From NCBI RefSeq assembly GCF_001904725.1, contig NZ_MRCE01000057.1, positions 1 through 37,675 of the forward strand: 37,675 nt of DNA, written 5' to 3'. Of this stretch, positions 24,097-31,926 are shown one piece after another (the stretch's first letter is position 1; every line of letters begins with the position of its first letter). A model generated the notes under the pieces. The model worked only from the letters and a program-made list of their open reading frames with translations. It had not been told where the DNA came from and ran no database searches. A program made the position numbers and the translations under genes. Source of the DNA: Phormidium ambiguum IAM M-71. GTDB lineage: Bacteria; Cyanobacteriota; Cyanobacteriia; Cyanobacteriales; Aerosakkonemataceae.

Positions 24097-24945
24097 TTTT
24101 TTAGGGTATGTTTTCCAGCAAATATACCCTAAAAAATTATGTGCGATAAGCTAAAACTATTGCTCCATAAGGTATGTAGCAGATTTTTCCAGGCTGTCAG
24201 GAGTTTTTAGGGTACGTTTTGGGCAAAACATACCCTAAATGGTTAAACGCGATGTACTCAAACCATTGCTGTATAAGGTATATAGTGGGTTTTCGTTGAC
24301 TGCCTCAAGCTTTTTAGGGTACAACAATCGGATTGTGTACCCTAAATTTAGGGTATATTTTCTGCTAAATATACCCTAAAAGCTTAGATGCGATGCGCTC
24401 AAACCATTGTTGTATAGAGTGTATAGCAGGTTTTCACTGACTGCTATAAGTTTTTTAGGGTACAAAACTGGATTGTGTACCATAAATTTAGGGTATATTT
24501 TTCCCAAAACATACCCTAAAAGCTCAAGCGCGATGGGTTCAAACCCTTGTCCTATAAGGTTTACAGCAGCTTTTCGCCGATTGCCATAAGTTTTTTAGGG
24601 TACAAAAACTGGATTATGTACCCTAAATTTAGGGTATATTTACCACAAAATATACCCTAAAAACTCAGGCGCGATGCGCTCAAACCATCGCTGTATAAGG
24701 TATACATCAAGTTTTCGCTGATTGTCACAAGTTTTTTAGGGTACAAAAACTGGATTGTGTACCCTAAATTTAGGGTATGTTTTGCCCAAAACATACCCTA
24801 AAAGCTCAGGTGCGATGCGCTCAAACCATTGTCATAAAAGGTATACAGCAGGTTTTCGTTGATTGCCATAAGTTTTTTAGGGTACAAAAACTGGATTATG
24901 TACCCTAAATTTAGGGTATGTTTTGGGCAAAATATACCCTAAAAA
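24097..24945. repeat. Palindrome array of about 141-bp units between dnaN and dnaX
   Basis: This 850-bp gene-free stretch holds five full units of about 141 bp (starts near 24310, 24451, 24591, 24732, 24873) and two shorter leading ones. A full unit has palindrome A (TTTAGGGTAC...GTACCCTAAA), then at once palindrome B (TTTAGGGTAT...ATACCCTAAA), then a linker with GCGATGCGCTCAAACCATTG and TATAAGGTATACAGCAGGTTTTCG. There are 5 A and 7 B palindromes, so about 24 TAGGGTA half-sites. One A copy has a changed right half (GTACCATAAA). Loops differ more than arms. It resembles an iteron-type origin, a partition site or a replication control region; no initiator that binds it is known. Confidence 0.85.
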
Positions 24946-24948
24946 GCT

Positions 24949-25227
24949 ATGGACAGTGGCTTAGAAAGACTGCTGGATGCGGCTTTACAATTATCTCGCC
25001 CGGATTTGGAGAAGTTGCACGCTATCATTGGTGGGTTGTTGGAAGCAACTGAGCGGTCAAATCAGCCAATCCCAGGCGAGAGGCGGGGGAGGATTGAGTG
25101 GAAGATGATACCCAACCAGAAGCAGGGTAAAGAATATGGCCCTTATCCTTATTTACGATATTGGAAAGATGGAAAGCTCAAATCTAAGTATTTGAAGAAT
25201 TTACCAACCCACTTCAACGAACCTTAA
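24949..25227 (+). CDS. Small DNA-binding-type protein beside the array
   Basis: A 92-residue protein whose ATG comes 3 bases after the last palindrome of the array. Residues 1-35 are helical (MDSGLERLLDAALQLSRPDLEKLHAIIGGLLEA), and the second half is a basic strand region (GRIEWKMIP, KEYGPYPYLRYWKDGKLKSKYL) similar to a short motif seen in many cyanobacterial and archaeal small proteins (DUF6788-like, by memory). It could bind the array and control replication or its own message, since a stem-loop lies where the ribosome would bind. That is inference. Confidence 0.6.
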   Translation: MDSGLERLLDAALQLSRPDLEKLHAIIGGLLEATERSNQPIPGERRGRIEWKMIPNQKQGKEYGPYPYLRYWKDGKLKSKYLKNLPTHFNEP

Positions 25228-25283
25228 TTAGGCCACCAACCGTTCTTAATTTTGAATTTTGAATGAGAGAATTTTGAATTGTT

Positions 25284-26675
25284 ATGTATCAACCATTTCA
25301 TCAAAAGTATCGCCCACAAATTTTAGCCGATTTAGTGGGACAAAATCCGATCGCAACTGCCCTTACCAATGCTATCAACTCAAGTCGCATTGCCAGTGCT
25401 TATCTGTTTACTGGGCCAAGAGGGACTGGTAAAACTTCATCTGCCCGTATTTTAGCTAAATCCCTCAATTGTTTGGAAACTGATAGCCCCACAGCTTCTC
25501 CTTGCGGTTGTTGTTCCTCTTGTCGAGATATTGCTAATGGGGTTGCCATTGATGTGTTAGAACTTGATGCAGCCAGTAATAATGGGGTTGACCAGATTCG
25601 TGAAATTTGTACCGGGGCGCACTTGACTCCCGTGCAGGGTCGCTATAAAGTTTATGCGATCGATGAAGCTCATGGATTAAGTAATGCAGCGACTCAGGCT
25701 CTTCTGAAAACTCTTGAGGAACCACCGCCCAACGTGGTTTTTATCCTCTGTACTACGGAACCTCAAAAGTTACCTAATACTATCATTTCTCGCTGTCAAC
25801 GCTACAATTTTCAACGCATTAGTTTGGCTGCAATGGTGGAACATTTGAAAACCGTTGCTAAAGTTGAGGGAATAATAATTGATGAAGTTGCTATTGGTTT
25901 AGTCGCACAATTAGCGACAGGTGGATTGCGAGATGCACTTTCTTTGTTGTCACAACTTAGTTTGTTAGACAAGTTCATTACAACCCAAGAGGTTTGGGAG
26001 TTGGTGGGTGCTGTACCAGAGCAAGAATTAGTGGAGTTGGTTAGAGCGATCGCATCCGATCAAGAATGGGATACTATTAATATAATTCGTTCCCTTCTCA
26101 ATTCTGGTAAAGAACCATTGGTGGTACTTCAGAATTTAATTGAATTCTACACCAAAATGCTGATTGACCTGACGGTTTCCGATAACCAACTCAATTCTTT
26201 GTTATTAGAAGTCAGTGCAGAACAATGTAAAGAATTGGCTATTTCTTTGGGTCGTCATGCCATTTTAGCTGCTCAACAACATTTGCGAACTTGTGAAGCC
26301 CAAATTAAATTTTCTAACCAATCTTGGCTCTGGTTAGAAGTTGCTATTTTGGGATTACTTCCTAGTGCTATGCCGAGTCATAACCATGACAATCTTCATA
26401 ATACATCTACATCTGCAACATCATCCATAGCATTACCAACTTCTGCTGTTGTTCCTCATAATAATATTTGGCAAACTGTGTTAGCTAAAGTTCCTCCGTC
26501 ACTCAAAGTGTTACTTTCTCAACATGGCTCATTGACAAATTTCTCTGAGGACACTGCTACTGTATTTGTCAAAAGTGCTGCTTTGAAACAAAGAGTTGAT
26601 AGCCAAATTACTGCTTTAGAATCAGCCTTTAGTTCTGTTACTTCTAGACCCATTAAAGTTTCTGTGTCGAACTAA
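25284..26675 (+). CDS. dnaX: DNA polymerase III gamma/tau clamp-loader subunit
   Basis: A 463-residue protein. AAA module: Walker A GPRGTGKT (44-51), zinc cysteines (C63, C74, C77, C80), LELDAASNNGVDQIREI, Walker B YAIDEAH (124-130), LLKTLEEPP and SRCQRYNF. Domain III is present to about residue 360, followed by a Ser/Thr/His linker and a shorter C-terminal domain ending RVDSQITALESAFSSVTSRPIKV. The length is that of gamma or of a short tau. It works with HolA and HolB (33.0-35.0 kb) to load DnaN (22.6 kb). The upstream gap carries TTTTGAATT repeats. Confidence 0.93.
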   Translation: MYQPFHQKYRPQILADLVGQNPIATALTNAINSSRIASAYLFTGPRGTGKTSSARILAKSLNCLETDSPTASPCGCCSSCRDIANGVAIDVLELDAASNNGVDQIREICTGAHLTPVQGRYKVYAIDEAHGLSNAATQALLKTLEEPPPNVVFILCTTEPQKLPNTIISRCQRYNFQRISLAAMVEHLKTVAKVEGIIIDEVAIGLVAQLATGGLRDALSLLSQLSLLDKFITTQEVWELVGAVPEQELVELVRAIASDQEWDTINIIRSLLNSGKEPLVVLQNLIEFYTKMLIDLTVSDNQLNSLLLEVSAEQCKELAISLGRHAILAAQQHLRTCEAQIKFSNQSWLWLEVAILGLLPSAMPSHNHDNLHNTSTSATSSIALPTSAVVPHNNIWQTVLAKVPPSLKVLLSQHGSLTNFSEDTATVFVKSAALKQRVDSQITALESAFSSVTSRPIKVSVSN

Positions 26676-26687
26676 ATAATTTTTTGA

Positions 26688-26718
26688 TTGAGGAAATATT
26701 TATTTGATATTTCCTCAA
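26688..26718 (+). terminator. Stem-loop after dnaX
   Basis: Perfect 12-bp arms TTGAGGAAATAT and ATATTTCCTCAA around TTATTTG, with no T-run after it. Preceded by TTTTTT, so it might end transcripts from the other strand. Confidence 0.55.
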
Positions 26719-26821
26719 TATCCCTGTTCCATACCAATCTCAATTACTTTGAGAAATCAGCTAAGATAATAACTGGGAGTTTGGTTTGGTCATTTCTTGC
26801 CGAAATTAACTAGGTGTTCCC

Positions 26822-28894
26822 ATGCCACAATACTTTCAATATACTCTATTTTTGCAACAGGAAGAGTCCCTAAAATCCAACATAGTTCTGCTGGATAATC
26901 CCCTTTTTCCTGAGCTTTTTCGAGAGTGGAAACAAGCTAAAAGGTTTGGGTTTGATTTAGAAACTTTTGGTAATTCTGGAGAATCTGATAGCGCACTTGA
27001 CCCCAATACTGGAGAAATTCGCCTGATTTCTTTAGCTTTTACTATAGATAGTAAGGTATGGGTGCTATTGATTGATAATGGTTTCTCTAATGAGCAAAGA
27101 ATTCAAATTGAGCAACAGCTTCATCATCTAGGATTTTGGGAAACTTTGGCAGAACGATTAGCCAATCCAACTGTGGAAGTTGTGGGTCATTCTTTGGATT
27201 TTGAACAACAATGGATGTTGGCGAAGTATGGATATAAAATTCGCTGCATCCGCGATACTAAGTTGATGAGTCAGGTATACTGGGCTGGTTTAGATCCTTG
27301 GCTGGATAAAGTTAACAATAAGGCGCATTCTTTGGCTTCTGTTTGTCTGCGTCTTGGCATTGAAATAGACAAAAGCGAACAGAAATCTGAGTGGGGATGG
27401 GGAGATAAGGGGGGTGGAGAGCTAAGTAATAATCAGCTTAATTATGCAGGGTTAGATGCTGAAGTAGTTCTGCAAATACATGACCGACTTGAGCCATTGT
27501 TGAAGGAAATTGGTGTTTGGAATTCCTATATGGCTGAGTGTAGTGCGTCACCTGCTTTTGCACAGATGGCTTATTATGGAATGCCTGTAAATGAGGCGGC
27601 GTTGTCGAGTGTTACTTTGCAGTATGAAACGGCTTATCAGGATTTGGTGAATAAGTTGGGTTCTACTTTTCCTGAAGCGGTTCCTTATCTCTACTCAACT
27701 AAGGAATTACCTAAGTTAATTAATCAAAGATTTAAGTTGAAGTTAACGCAAGTGAATGCTGATTCTTTGAGTAAGTATTGGGATATTCCAGAACTTAGGT
27801 TGATTTCGGTGATTAAGACTACTAAGACTTATCTGGATTATTTGATTAATCTCAAGGAATCGTTGCGCGATGGGTATGTACGTTCTCATTATACTCAAAT
27901 CAATCGGGCGGCTTTTGGACGCAGTAGCAGCCAACATCCTAATTTGCAAAATCCTCCTAATCCTAGTAATTTTCCTGATGAATTACAAGCTTATAATTTG
28001 CCTGCGATTAGAACGGTTTTTGTGGCACATCCTGGTACTAGCTTAATTGTTTCTGACCTTTCTAAAGCGCATACTCGCATTGCTTGTGAAGCATCTAGTG
28101 ATGCTCAATTAATTGGGCGGTTAAATTCAGAGAGTCAGGAAATATTTTGTTCGATTGCTTCTGCGATCGCATTTATTCAAGGGCTTGGTGATGATTGGAC
28201 TGAGGATAATATTCGTATTTGGGTTAAGGATAAATCTCATGCTAATCATCAGACGGCTGCGATGTTGCGGGCTGTTAGTAAAAATGTCCATTATGGGTCG
28301 ATGAATTTGCAGGGTTTTAAGACGCTTCAGAGAACAATTAGGACTGGTAGTGGGATTAGTTTAACTGATAAGGAGGCGCAGTCGAGTCAATCTGGGTGGA
28401 AGAAAACTTATGCTGGTGTGGCTGCTTTTTGTCAGAAAATTATTAGAGAGGCTAATTGCACTTTGCCGTCGGTGTTGGGGATTGAGGAGATTAAGAGGCG
28501 GACTAAGTTTGGATTGGGTTATGTGCGTTGTCTGACAGGACGTGGGGTGTTTCTTCCTTTGTATCCGCAAGAGTTTGGGGAAAACAAATGTGTTTCTGTC
28601 AAAGGCCCTGATGCGACGGCGGCTTTCTGGACGATGGCTGAGGCTGATATTATGAAGTTGGCTTTGGGTGAGATTATCGCTCGCTTAGATTCTCATCCTG
28701 AATATGGGGCGCATCTTGGCAATATGGCTCATGATGAGGTGGATGCGATCGCCAATTCCGATTATAGTCTTGAGGTCGCTACTATTATCCAAAGTTCGAT
28801 GCGCTATACGATGAGGCAATTTATCCATTGTATTCCTGTGGATGAGGGGGAGAGCGCAGAAAGTTTGATTTGTGATTCTTGGGCGCAGAAATGA
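26822..28894 (+). CDS. Family A DNA polymerase with proofreading domain
   Basis: A 690-residue protein. The 3'-5' exonuclease domain is intact in motif: FGFDLETFG (D45, E47), GHSLDFEQQW and YAGLDAEVV. No 5' nuclease domain is present, as in many phage and plasmid polymerases. The polymerase domain shows QINRAAFGRSSSQHPNLQNPP, motif A as VSDLSKAHTRIACEAS (Asp kept, but the usual Tyr-Ser-Gln-Ile-Glu is changed to Leu-Ser-Lys-Ala-His), motif B as RAVSKNVHYGSMN and motif C AHDEVD near residue 638. It may be a replicative or gap-filling enzyme of the element. The changed motif A, where Glu normally limits ribonucleotide use, is unusual. Confidence 0.88.
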   Translation: MPQYFQYTLFLQQEESLKSNIVLLDNPLFPELFREWKQAKRFGFDLETFGNSGESDSALDPNTGEIRLISLAFTIDSKVWVLLIDNGFSNEQRIQIEQQLHHLGFWETLAERLANPTVEVVGHSLDFEQQWMLAKYGYKIRCIRDTKLMSQVYWAGLDPWLDKVNNKAHSLASVCLRLGIEIDKSEQKSEWGWGDKGGGELSNNQLNYAGLDAEVVLQIHDRLEPLLKEIGVWNSYMAECSASPAFAQMAYYGMPVNEAALSSVTLQYETAYQDLVNKLGSTFPEAVPYLYSTKELPKLINQRFKLKLTQVNADSLSKYWDIPELRLISVIKTTKTYLDYLINLKESLRDGYVRSHYTQINRAAFGRSSSQHPNLQNPPNPSNFPDELQAYNLPAIRTVFVAHPGTSLIVSDLSKAHTRIACEASSDAQLIGRLNSESQEIFCSIASAIAFIQGLGDDWTEDNIRIWVKDKSHANHQTAAMLRAVSKNVHYGSMNLQGFKTLQRTIRTGSGISLTDKEAQSSQSGWKKTYAGVAAFCQKIIREANCTLPSVLGIEEIKRRTKFGLGYVRCLTGRGVFLPLYPQEFGENKCVSVKGPDATAAFWTMAEADIMKLALGEIIARLDSHPEYGAHLGNMAHDEVDAIANSDYSLEVATIIQSSMRYTMRQFIHCIPVDEGESAESLICDSWAQK

Positions 28895-28994
28895 TTGGTG
28901 AGTGGTAAAAGCGATCGGATTAATTTGGTGAATCTCGATCGCCCCCTCATTTTGGGAGTTTATTTCTGTGCGATCGCGTCCCTGTGTTTCCCAA

Positions 28995-29390
28995 TTAGCT
29001 AAACAGTGACACTTCTGCCAAAGAAGAACTTAATTCAATTCTTTTATTCGACTCTACGGGTTCTATCAATCCTGCTATTTGTAATAAACGGTCTGATTGA
29101 TTACGGGCAGACAACGATAGAATATTTCTTGCTTGTTCAATCGGAAATACTTTCTTCCAAGCCAACAATTCTCTTTGTATTCCTGCTAATTCTAATAAAC
29201 ACTCTTTAGGAACATTAGCAGCGCACCACTCAATCATTAAAGCTGCTTCCCGTAGGAGATGATTAGTTAGTAAATCATGTTTTTCCACCATTGCTTGGCT
29301 GGATATTGTAGCCAAGGTTGAAGCTAAATTACCTAATTGCCGCTGCCAATCTAAACTGATGAATGTTTCATATAATTTTTGCCGTTCCAT
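28995..29390 (-). CDS. Unknown partner of the DUF5674 gene
   Basis: A 131-residue protein that is mainly helical by pattern (ERQKLYETFISLDWQRQLGNLASTLATISSQ, REAALMIEWCAANV, LAGIQRELLAWKKVF). No family recognised. It is the second gene of a minus-strand pair whose stop and start overlap at base 29390. It converges on the family A polymerase gene with a 100-base gap containing GCGATCG-type sites. A toxin-antitoxin type pair is possible by size and layout, but no toxin motif is seen. Confidence 0.7.
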   Translation of the reverse strand: MERQKLYETFISLDWQRQLGNLASTLATISSQAMVEKHDLLTNHLLREAALMIEWCAANVPKECLLELAGIQRELLAWKKVFPIEQARNILSLSARNQSDRLLQIAGLIEPVESNKRIELSSSLAEVSLFS

Positions 29391-29728
29391 TAACTGACCT
29401 CCAATAAATTACGCACAATTGTTTCTATTCTCTGTCTTAGATCGGGATTTTGGATTTCCATTGACCGATTTTGCTGCCGAGGTCGGATATTTATTAGGGA
29501 TTCAAAACCGACCTCTTTAGTTTCTGGATACCAGTCAGCACCCCAAATATTTACTTGTTGACTGCCATCTTCTAACAAAGCTTGTTCGCAGTCTGCATGA
29601 AGTTCCCCTCCTCCAGCCACAATTTCCCTTACTACATCTACTGCTAGTTTAATTCTCAGTCCAAAATAAGTCTCTGCCATCTGATTGATTTGTTCTGGGG
29701 TAGTGGGTTCGCGGATAATCAGTACCAT
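29390..29728 (-). CDS. DUF5674 protein
   Basis: A 112-residue protein with MVLIIREPTTPEQINQM, LRIKLAVDVVREIVAGGGELHADCEQALLEDGS, NIWGADWYPET and FESLINIRP followed by RSMEIQNPDLRQRIETIV, which match the DUF5674 pattern, a family common in cyanobacteria and of unknown role. It is the first gene of the only minus-strand unit in the window, divergent from the region of the IS element. Conserved His-Ala-Asp-Cys and Trp residues suggest a small enzyme or binding fold. Its partner starts at its stop codon. Confidence 0.8.
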   Translation of the reverse strand: MVLIIREPTTPEQINQMAETYFGLRIKLAVDVVREIVAGGGELHADCEQALLEDGSQQVNIWGADWYPETKEVGFESLINIRPRQQNRSMEIQNPDLRQRIETIVRNLLEVS

Positions 29729-29984
29729 AGTTTAAAGTAGTACAAAAAATTGTGCGGTAAGCGACCATAAAATACTATAAGCAGCAAGTAGCAGAAGATA
29801 ATAAGTTATATACAAAAAGGGCGCTGACGCAGCCAAAAGGAATGATGAATTCCTTAGTTGCTCATGTACCCTAAAAGTTTTTCTCTTAACCAAAAGCAGA
29901 CTGACTCTTTGAAGAAATATGGATTTTGCATTGCTACTGTAGCTGGCATAAAATCCATCAGATTTAATAATTTTATCTCAATGG
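29729..29984. other. Intergenic stretch before the IS element
   Basis: No gene is seen. It holds a degenerate leader hairpin (29821-29832), a short inverted repeat AAGGAAT/ATTCCTT (about 29837-29854), and an orphan GTACCCTAAAAG (29866-29877) identical to a half-site of the 24-kb array. The upstream part of a gene cut by the IS could lie here, but no frame is convincing. Confidence 0.5.
29821..29832 (+). repeat. Degenerate leader hairpin, site 9
   Basis: GCGCTGACGCAG preceded by GG: left half and loop kept, right arm changed. It is the only site not directly before a gene start, perhaps because the IS element at 29.98 kb split the leader from its gene. Confidence 0.5.
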
Positions 29985-31347
29985 AGCAAGTCATCTCCCG
30001 TCAAACTGCGTTGTGACGGGAGATGACTTGCGACCAAAAACTCAGACTGAGGGCAGCGAATCAATATAGTTTGACAGTGGTATTTTCCCAAGCTATACTA
30101 TTAGCAATTCCCGAATTAATAGAGTATGTTAACAGCTTTGAAGGTAAGACTATATCCAAACAAAGAACAACAAACAGCCCTAGCACAAAACTTTGGCTGT
30201 TGTCGCTTTGTTTGGAACTATTACCTAAATAAAAGCAATACTCAATACCAGGAAACGGGAAAAGGATTAAGCTATTGCGACATGGCGAAAGATTTAACGC
30301 AACTAAAGAAACAAGAAGAGTTCTTGTGGTTAAAAGATGCGTCATCTTCTGCGTTACAGCAATCGCTGAAGAATCTAGAGGCAGCATTCAAGAACTTCTT
30401 TGAACATCGGGCTAAATTCCCGAAGTTTAAAAGTAGACACAAGAAGCAATCGCTGAGATACCCAGCAGGTTGCTCAATAAAAGGTAGTGGTATCCAACTC
30501 CCTAAATTGGGAATTGTTAAAGCAGTGATCTCTAAAAAGATAAGCGGCAAAATAAAATCTGTGACTGTCTCAAAGGACAGCACAGATAAATATTTTGCCG
30601 CTATTTTATTGGAAGTTGAGGATCTTCCAACCAATAAAGAGGGAAAGATTTCAGGAATCGACTTAGGTCTTGGCTCCCTTGTCACAGTGTTTGATGGGGA
30701 AATAACCTATAAGGTTGACCCCATTAAACCTACTAGGAAATACGCCAAGAGATTGAGAAGAAGACAAAAATCTTTATCCCGGAAAAAGCTTGGCTCTAGT
30801 AACCGGAAGAAACAGGTTAAGAGGGTAGCCAAAGTTCATCAGAAAATCACAAATACTAGACAAGATTTCCTCCATAAACTCTCCCATCAGTTAGTGAGTG
30901 AAAACCAAACTCTTGTAGTAGAAAACCTTTGTATTAAGGGACTAGCTCGAACTAAATTAGCTAAATCTGTATTAGATGCTGGATTTGGGACACTAGTTAA
31001 TTTCTTGGACTACAAACTGAAAAGAGTTGGCGGAATTCTTGTGGAAGTTGACAGATTCTTCCCCAGCACTAAACTTTGTAATTGTTGCAAACATAAAAAT
31101 GATTCTCTCACCCTAAAAGATAGAGAATGGGTTTGTCCAAAATGCCAAACCCATCACGATAGAGATGATAATGCAGCCAAAAATTTGCGGGAAGAAGGTA
31201 TTAGGATTCTGTCAACAAATACGGTAGGGCATACCGAATTTGAAGCTTGTGGAGAAACAGTAAGACTCGTTAGCACTAGTGCTAAAAAGCGTGTTTCTAA
31301 GAAACAAGAATCTCCCGTCACAGCGTAGCTTGACGGGGGAGTGTCAA
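29985..31347 (+). mobile_element. TnpB-only IS200/IS605-type insertion sequence
   Basis: The left end has a perfect 18-bp stem, GCAAGTCATCTCCCGTCA (29986-30003) with TGACGGGAGATGACTTGC (30014-30031) and a 10-base loop. The right end has a related stem, TCTCCCGTCA (31311-31320) with TGACGGGGGA (31331-31340), just after tnpB. These subterminal hairpins are typical of single-strand IS200/IS605 transposition. No tnpA is present, so the copy needs a transposase from elsewhere. Exact ends and target cannot be fixed from one copy. The right end carries GGGGGAG 7 bases before the ATG at 31349. Confidence 0.8.
30126..31328 (+). CDS. tnpB: TnpB RNA-guided nuclease of IS200/IS605 type
   Basis: A 400-residue protein with all parts of TnpB: N-terminal helix-turn-helix region (LYPNKEQQTALAQNFGCCRFVWN), RuvC I GIDLGLG (D179), RuvC II VVENLCIKGLA (E266), a zinc ribbon (CNCC ... 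CPKC) and RuvC III DRDDNAAKNL (345-354). All three acidic residues are present and the frame is intact. TnpB proteins use a guide RNA made from the right end of the element to cut at the transposon target, which helps keep the element. The guide RNA would cover the 3' end of this gene and the hairpin at 31311-31340. Confidence 0.92.
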   Translation: MLTALKVRLYPNKEQQTALAQNFGCCRFVWNYYLNKSNTQYQETGKGLSYCDMAKDLTQLKKQEEFLWLKDASSSALQQSLKNLEAAFKNFFEHRAKFPKFKSRHKKQSLRYPAGCSIKGSGIQLPKLGIVKAVISKKISGKIKSVTVSKDSTDKYFAAILLEVEDLPTNKEGKISGIDLGLGSLVTVFDGEITYKVDPIKPTRKYAKRLRRRQKSLSRKKLGSSNRKKQVKRVAKVHQKITNTRQDFLHKLSHQLVSENQTLVVENLCIKGLARTKLAKSVLDAGFGTLVNFLDYKLKRVGGILVEVDRFFPSTKLCNCCKHKNDSLTLKDREWVCPKCQTHHDRDDNAAKNLREEGIRILSTNTVGHTEFEACGETVRLVSTSAKKRVSKKQESPVTA

Positions 31348-31348
31348 C

Positions 31349-31777
31349 ATGCTCGATTGGGATACACCACATCGAGGCGAAGTTTACCAAAATCTCGCAC
31401 AACATTGCCACGAAAACCCACAAGAACTCTGGGCTATTTACGATACATTTGCTGGCGTTCATGCTTTCCGGTTAAATTGTACTGAGCCACCTACTTCTGC
31501 CCATAGCATTGCTTTAGCATATAAGCTGGATGCAGACATTCGCTATGTGGAACTTTGCATAGCTAGAAATCTTTGGTCAGCACGCATTGCTCCTAAACCT
31601 CATAGAAGCAGAGATTTCATCTGTTTCAAAGGATTTCTTGGCAGTGGAATTGCTTTACCAAAAGCTCAATGGCTCTTGCAAATTCACCATAATTTGTTAA
31701 TTAAGCATAGACTAACTACAGCTACTAAAAATAGTCCCTGTTCCTCACTACTTCGACAAATTCAATTAGTCGCTTGA
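31349..31777 (+). CDS. Unknown protein, probably 5'-truncated by the IS
   Basis: A 142-residue reading frame that begins at the right edge of the IS. It has WDTPHRGEVYQNLAQHC, LWAIYDTFAGVHAFRLNC, DADIRYVELCIARNLWSARI and ALPKAQWLLQIHHNLLIKH, which look like genuine coding sequence with no recognised family. The frame is open only 5 codons upstream of the ATG, within the IS end, so the original start may have been lost. The IS end offers GGGGGAG as a new ribosome binding site. A strong terminator follows. Confidence 0.6.
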   Translation: MLDWDTPHRGEVYQNLAQHCHENPQELWAIYDTFAGVHAFRLNCTEPPTSAHSIALAYKLDADIRYVELCIARNLWSARIAPKPHRSRDFICFKGFLGSGIALPKAQWLLQIHHNLLIKHRLTTATKNSPCSSLLRQIQLVA

Positions 31778-31789
31778 GTTGTCACTATT

Positions 31790-31818
31790 AGACCCGGAAT
31801 AACCGGGTCTTTTTTTTA
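31790..31818 (+). terminator. Strong Rho-independent terminator
   Basis: AGACCCGG (31790-31797) pairs with CCGGGTCT (31803-31810) around AATAA, followed by a run of T. Confidence 0.9.
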
Positions 31819-31886
31819 CTAAATGCTGGCAGTCGTTGAATATAATAACCCATTCACTTTCCCTAAATTTTGGTTGATTTATGGCG

Positions 31887-31898
31887 GCGCTGACGCGC
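31887..31898 (+). repeat. GCGC-TGAC-GCGC leader hairpin, site 10
   Basis: Core GCGCTGACGCGC with outer G and C that lengthen the stem to 5 bp; 28 bases upstream of the ATG at 31927. Confidence 0.7.
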
Positions 31899-31926
31899 CA
31901 AATATTAGCAACATAAGGCATAAATA

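Noticed and set aside
24407-24589. A 60-codon reading frame inside the palindrome array
   Set aside because: It runs across repeat units, is not repeated in phase and has no ribosome site; it is a chance frame.
24097-24945. CRISPR array
   Set aside because: The repeat unit is about 141 bp and conserved throughout, with no short repeats separated by unique spacers and no cas genes.
24097-24945. Telomere-like TTTAGGG repeats
   Set aside because: The heptamer occurs only as part of inverted half-sites, not in head-to-tail runs, and the array is internal.
261-28980. GCGATCGC octamers as regulatory sites
   Set aside because: These are HIP1 sequences, abundant across cyanobacterial genomes, mostly within coding regions here.
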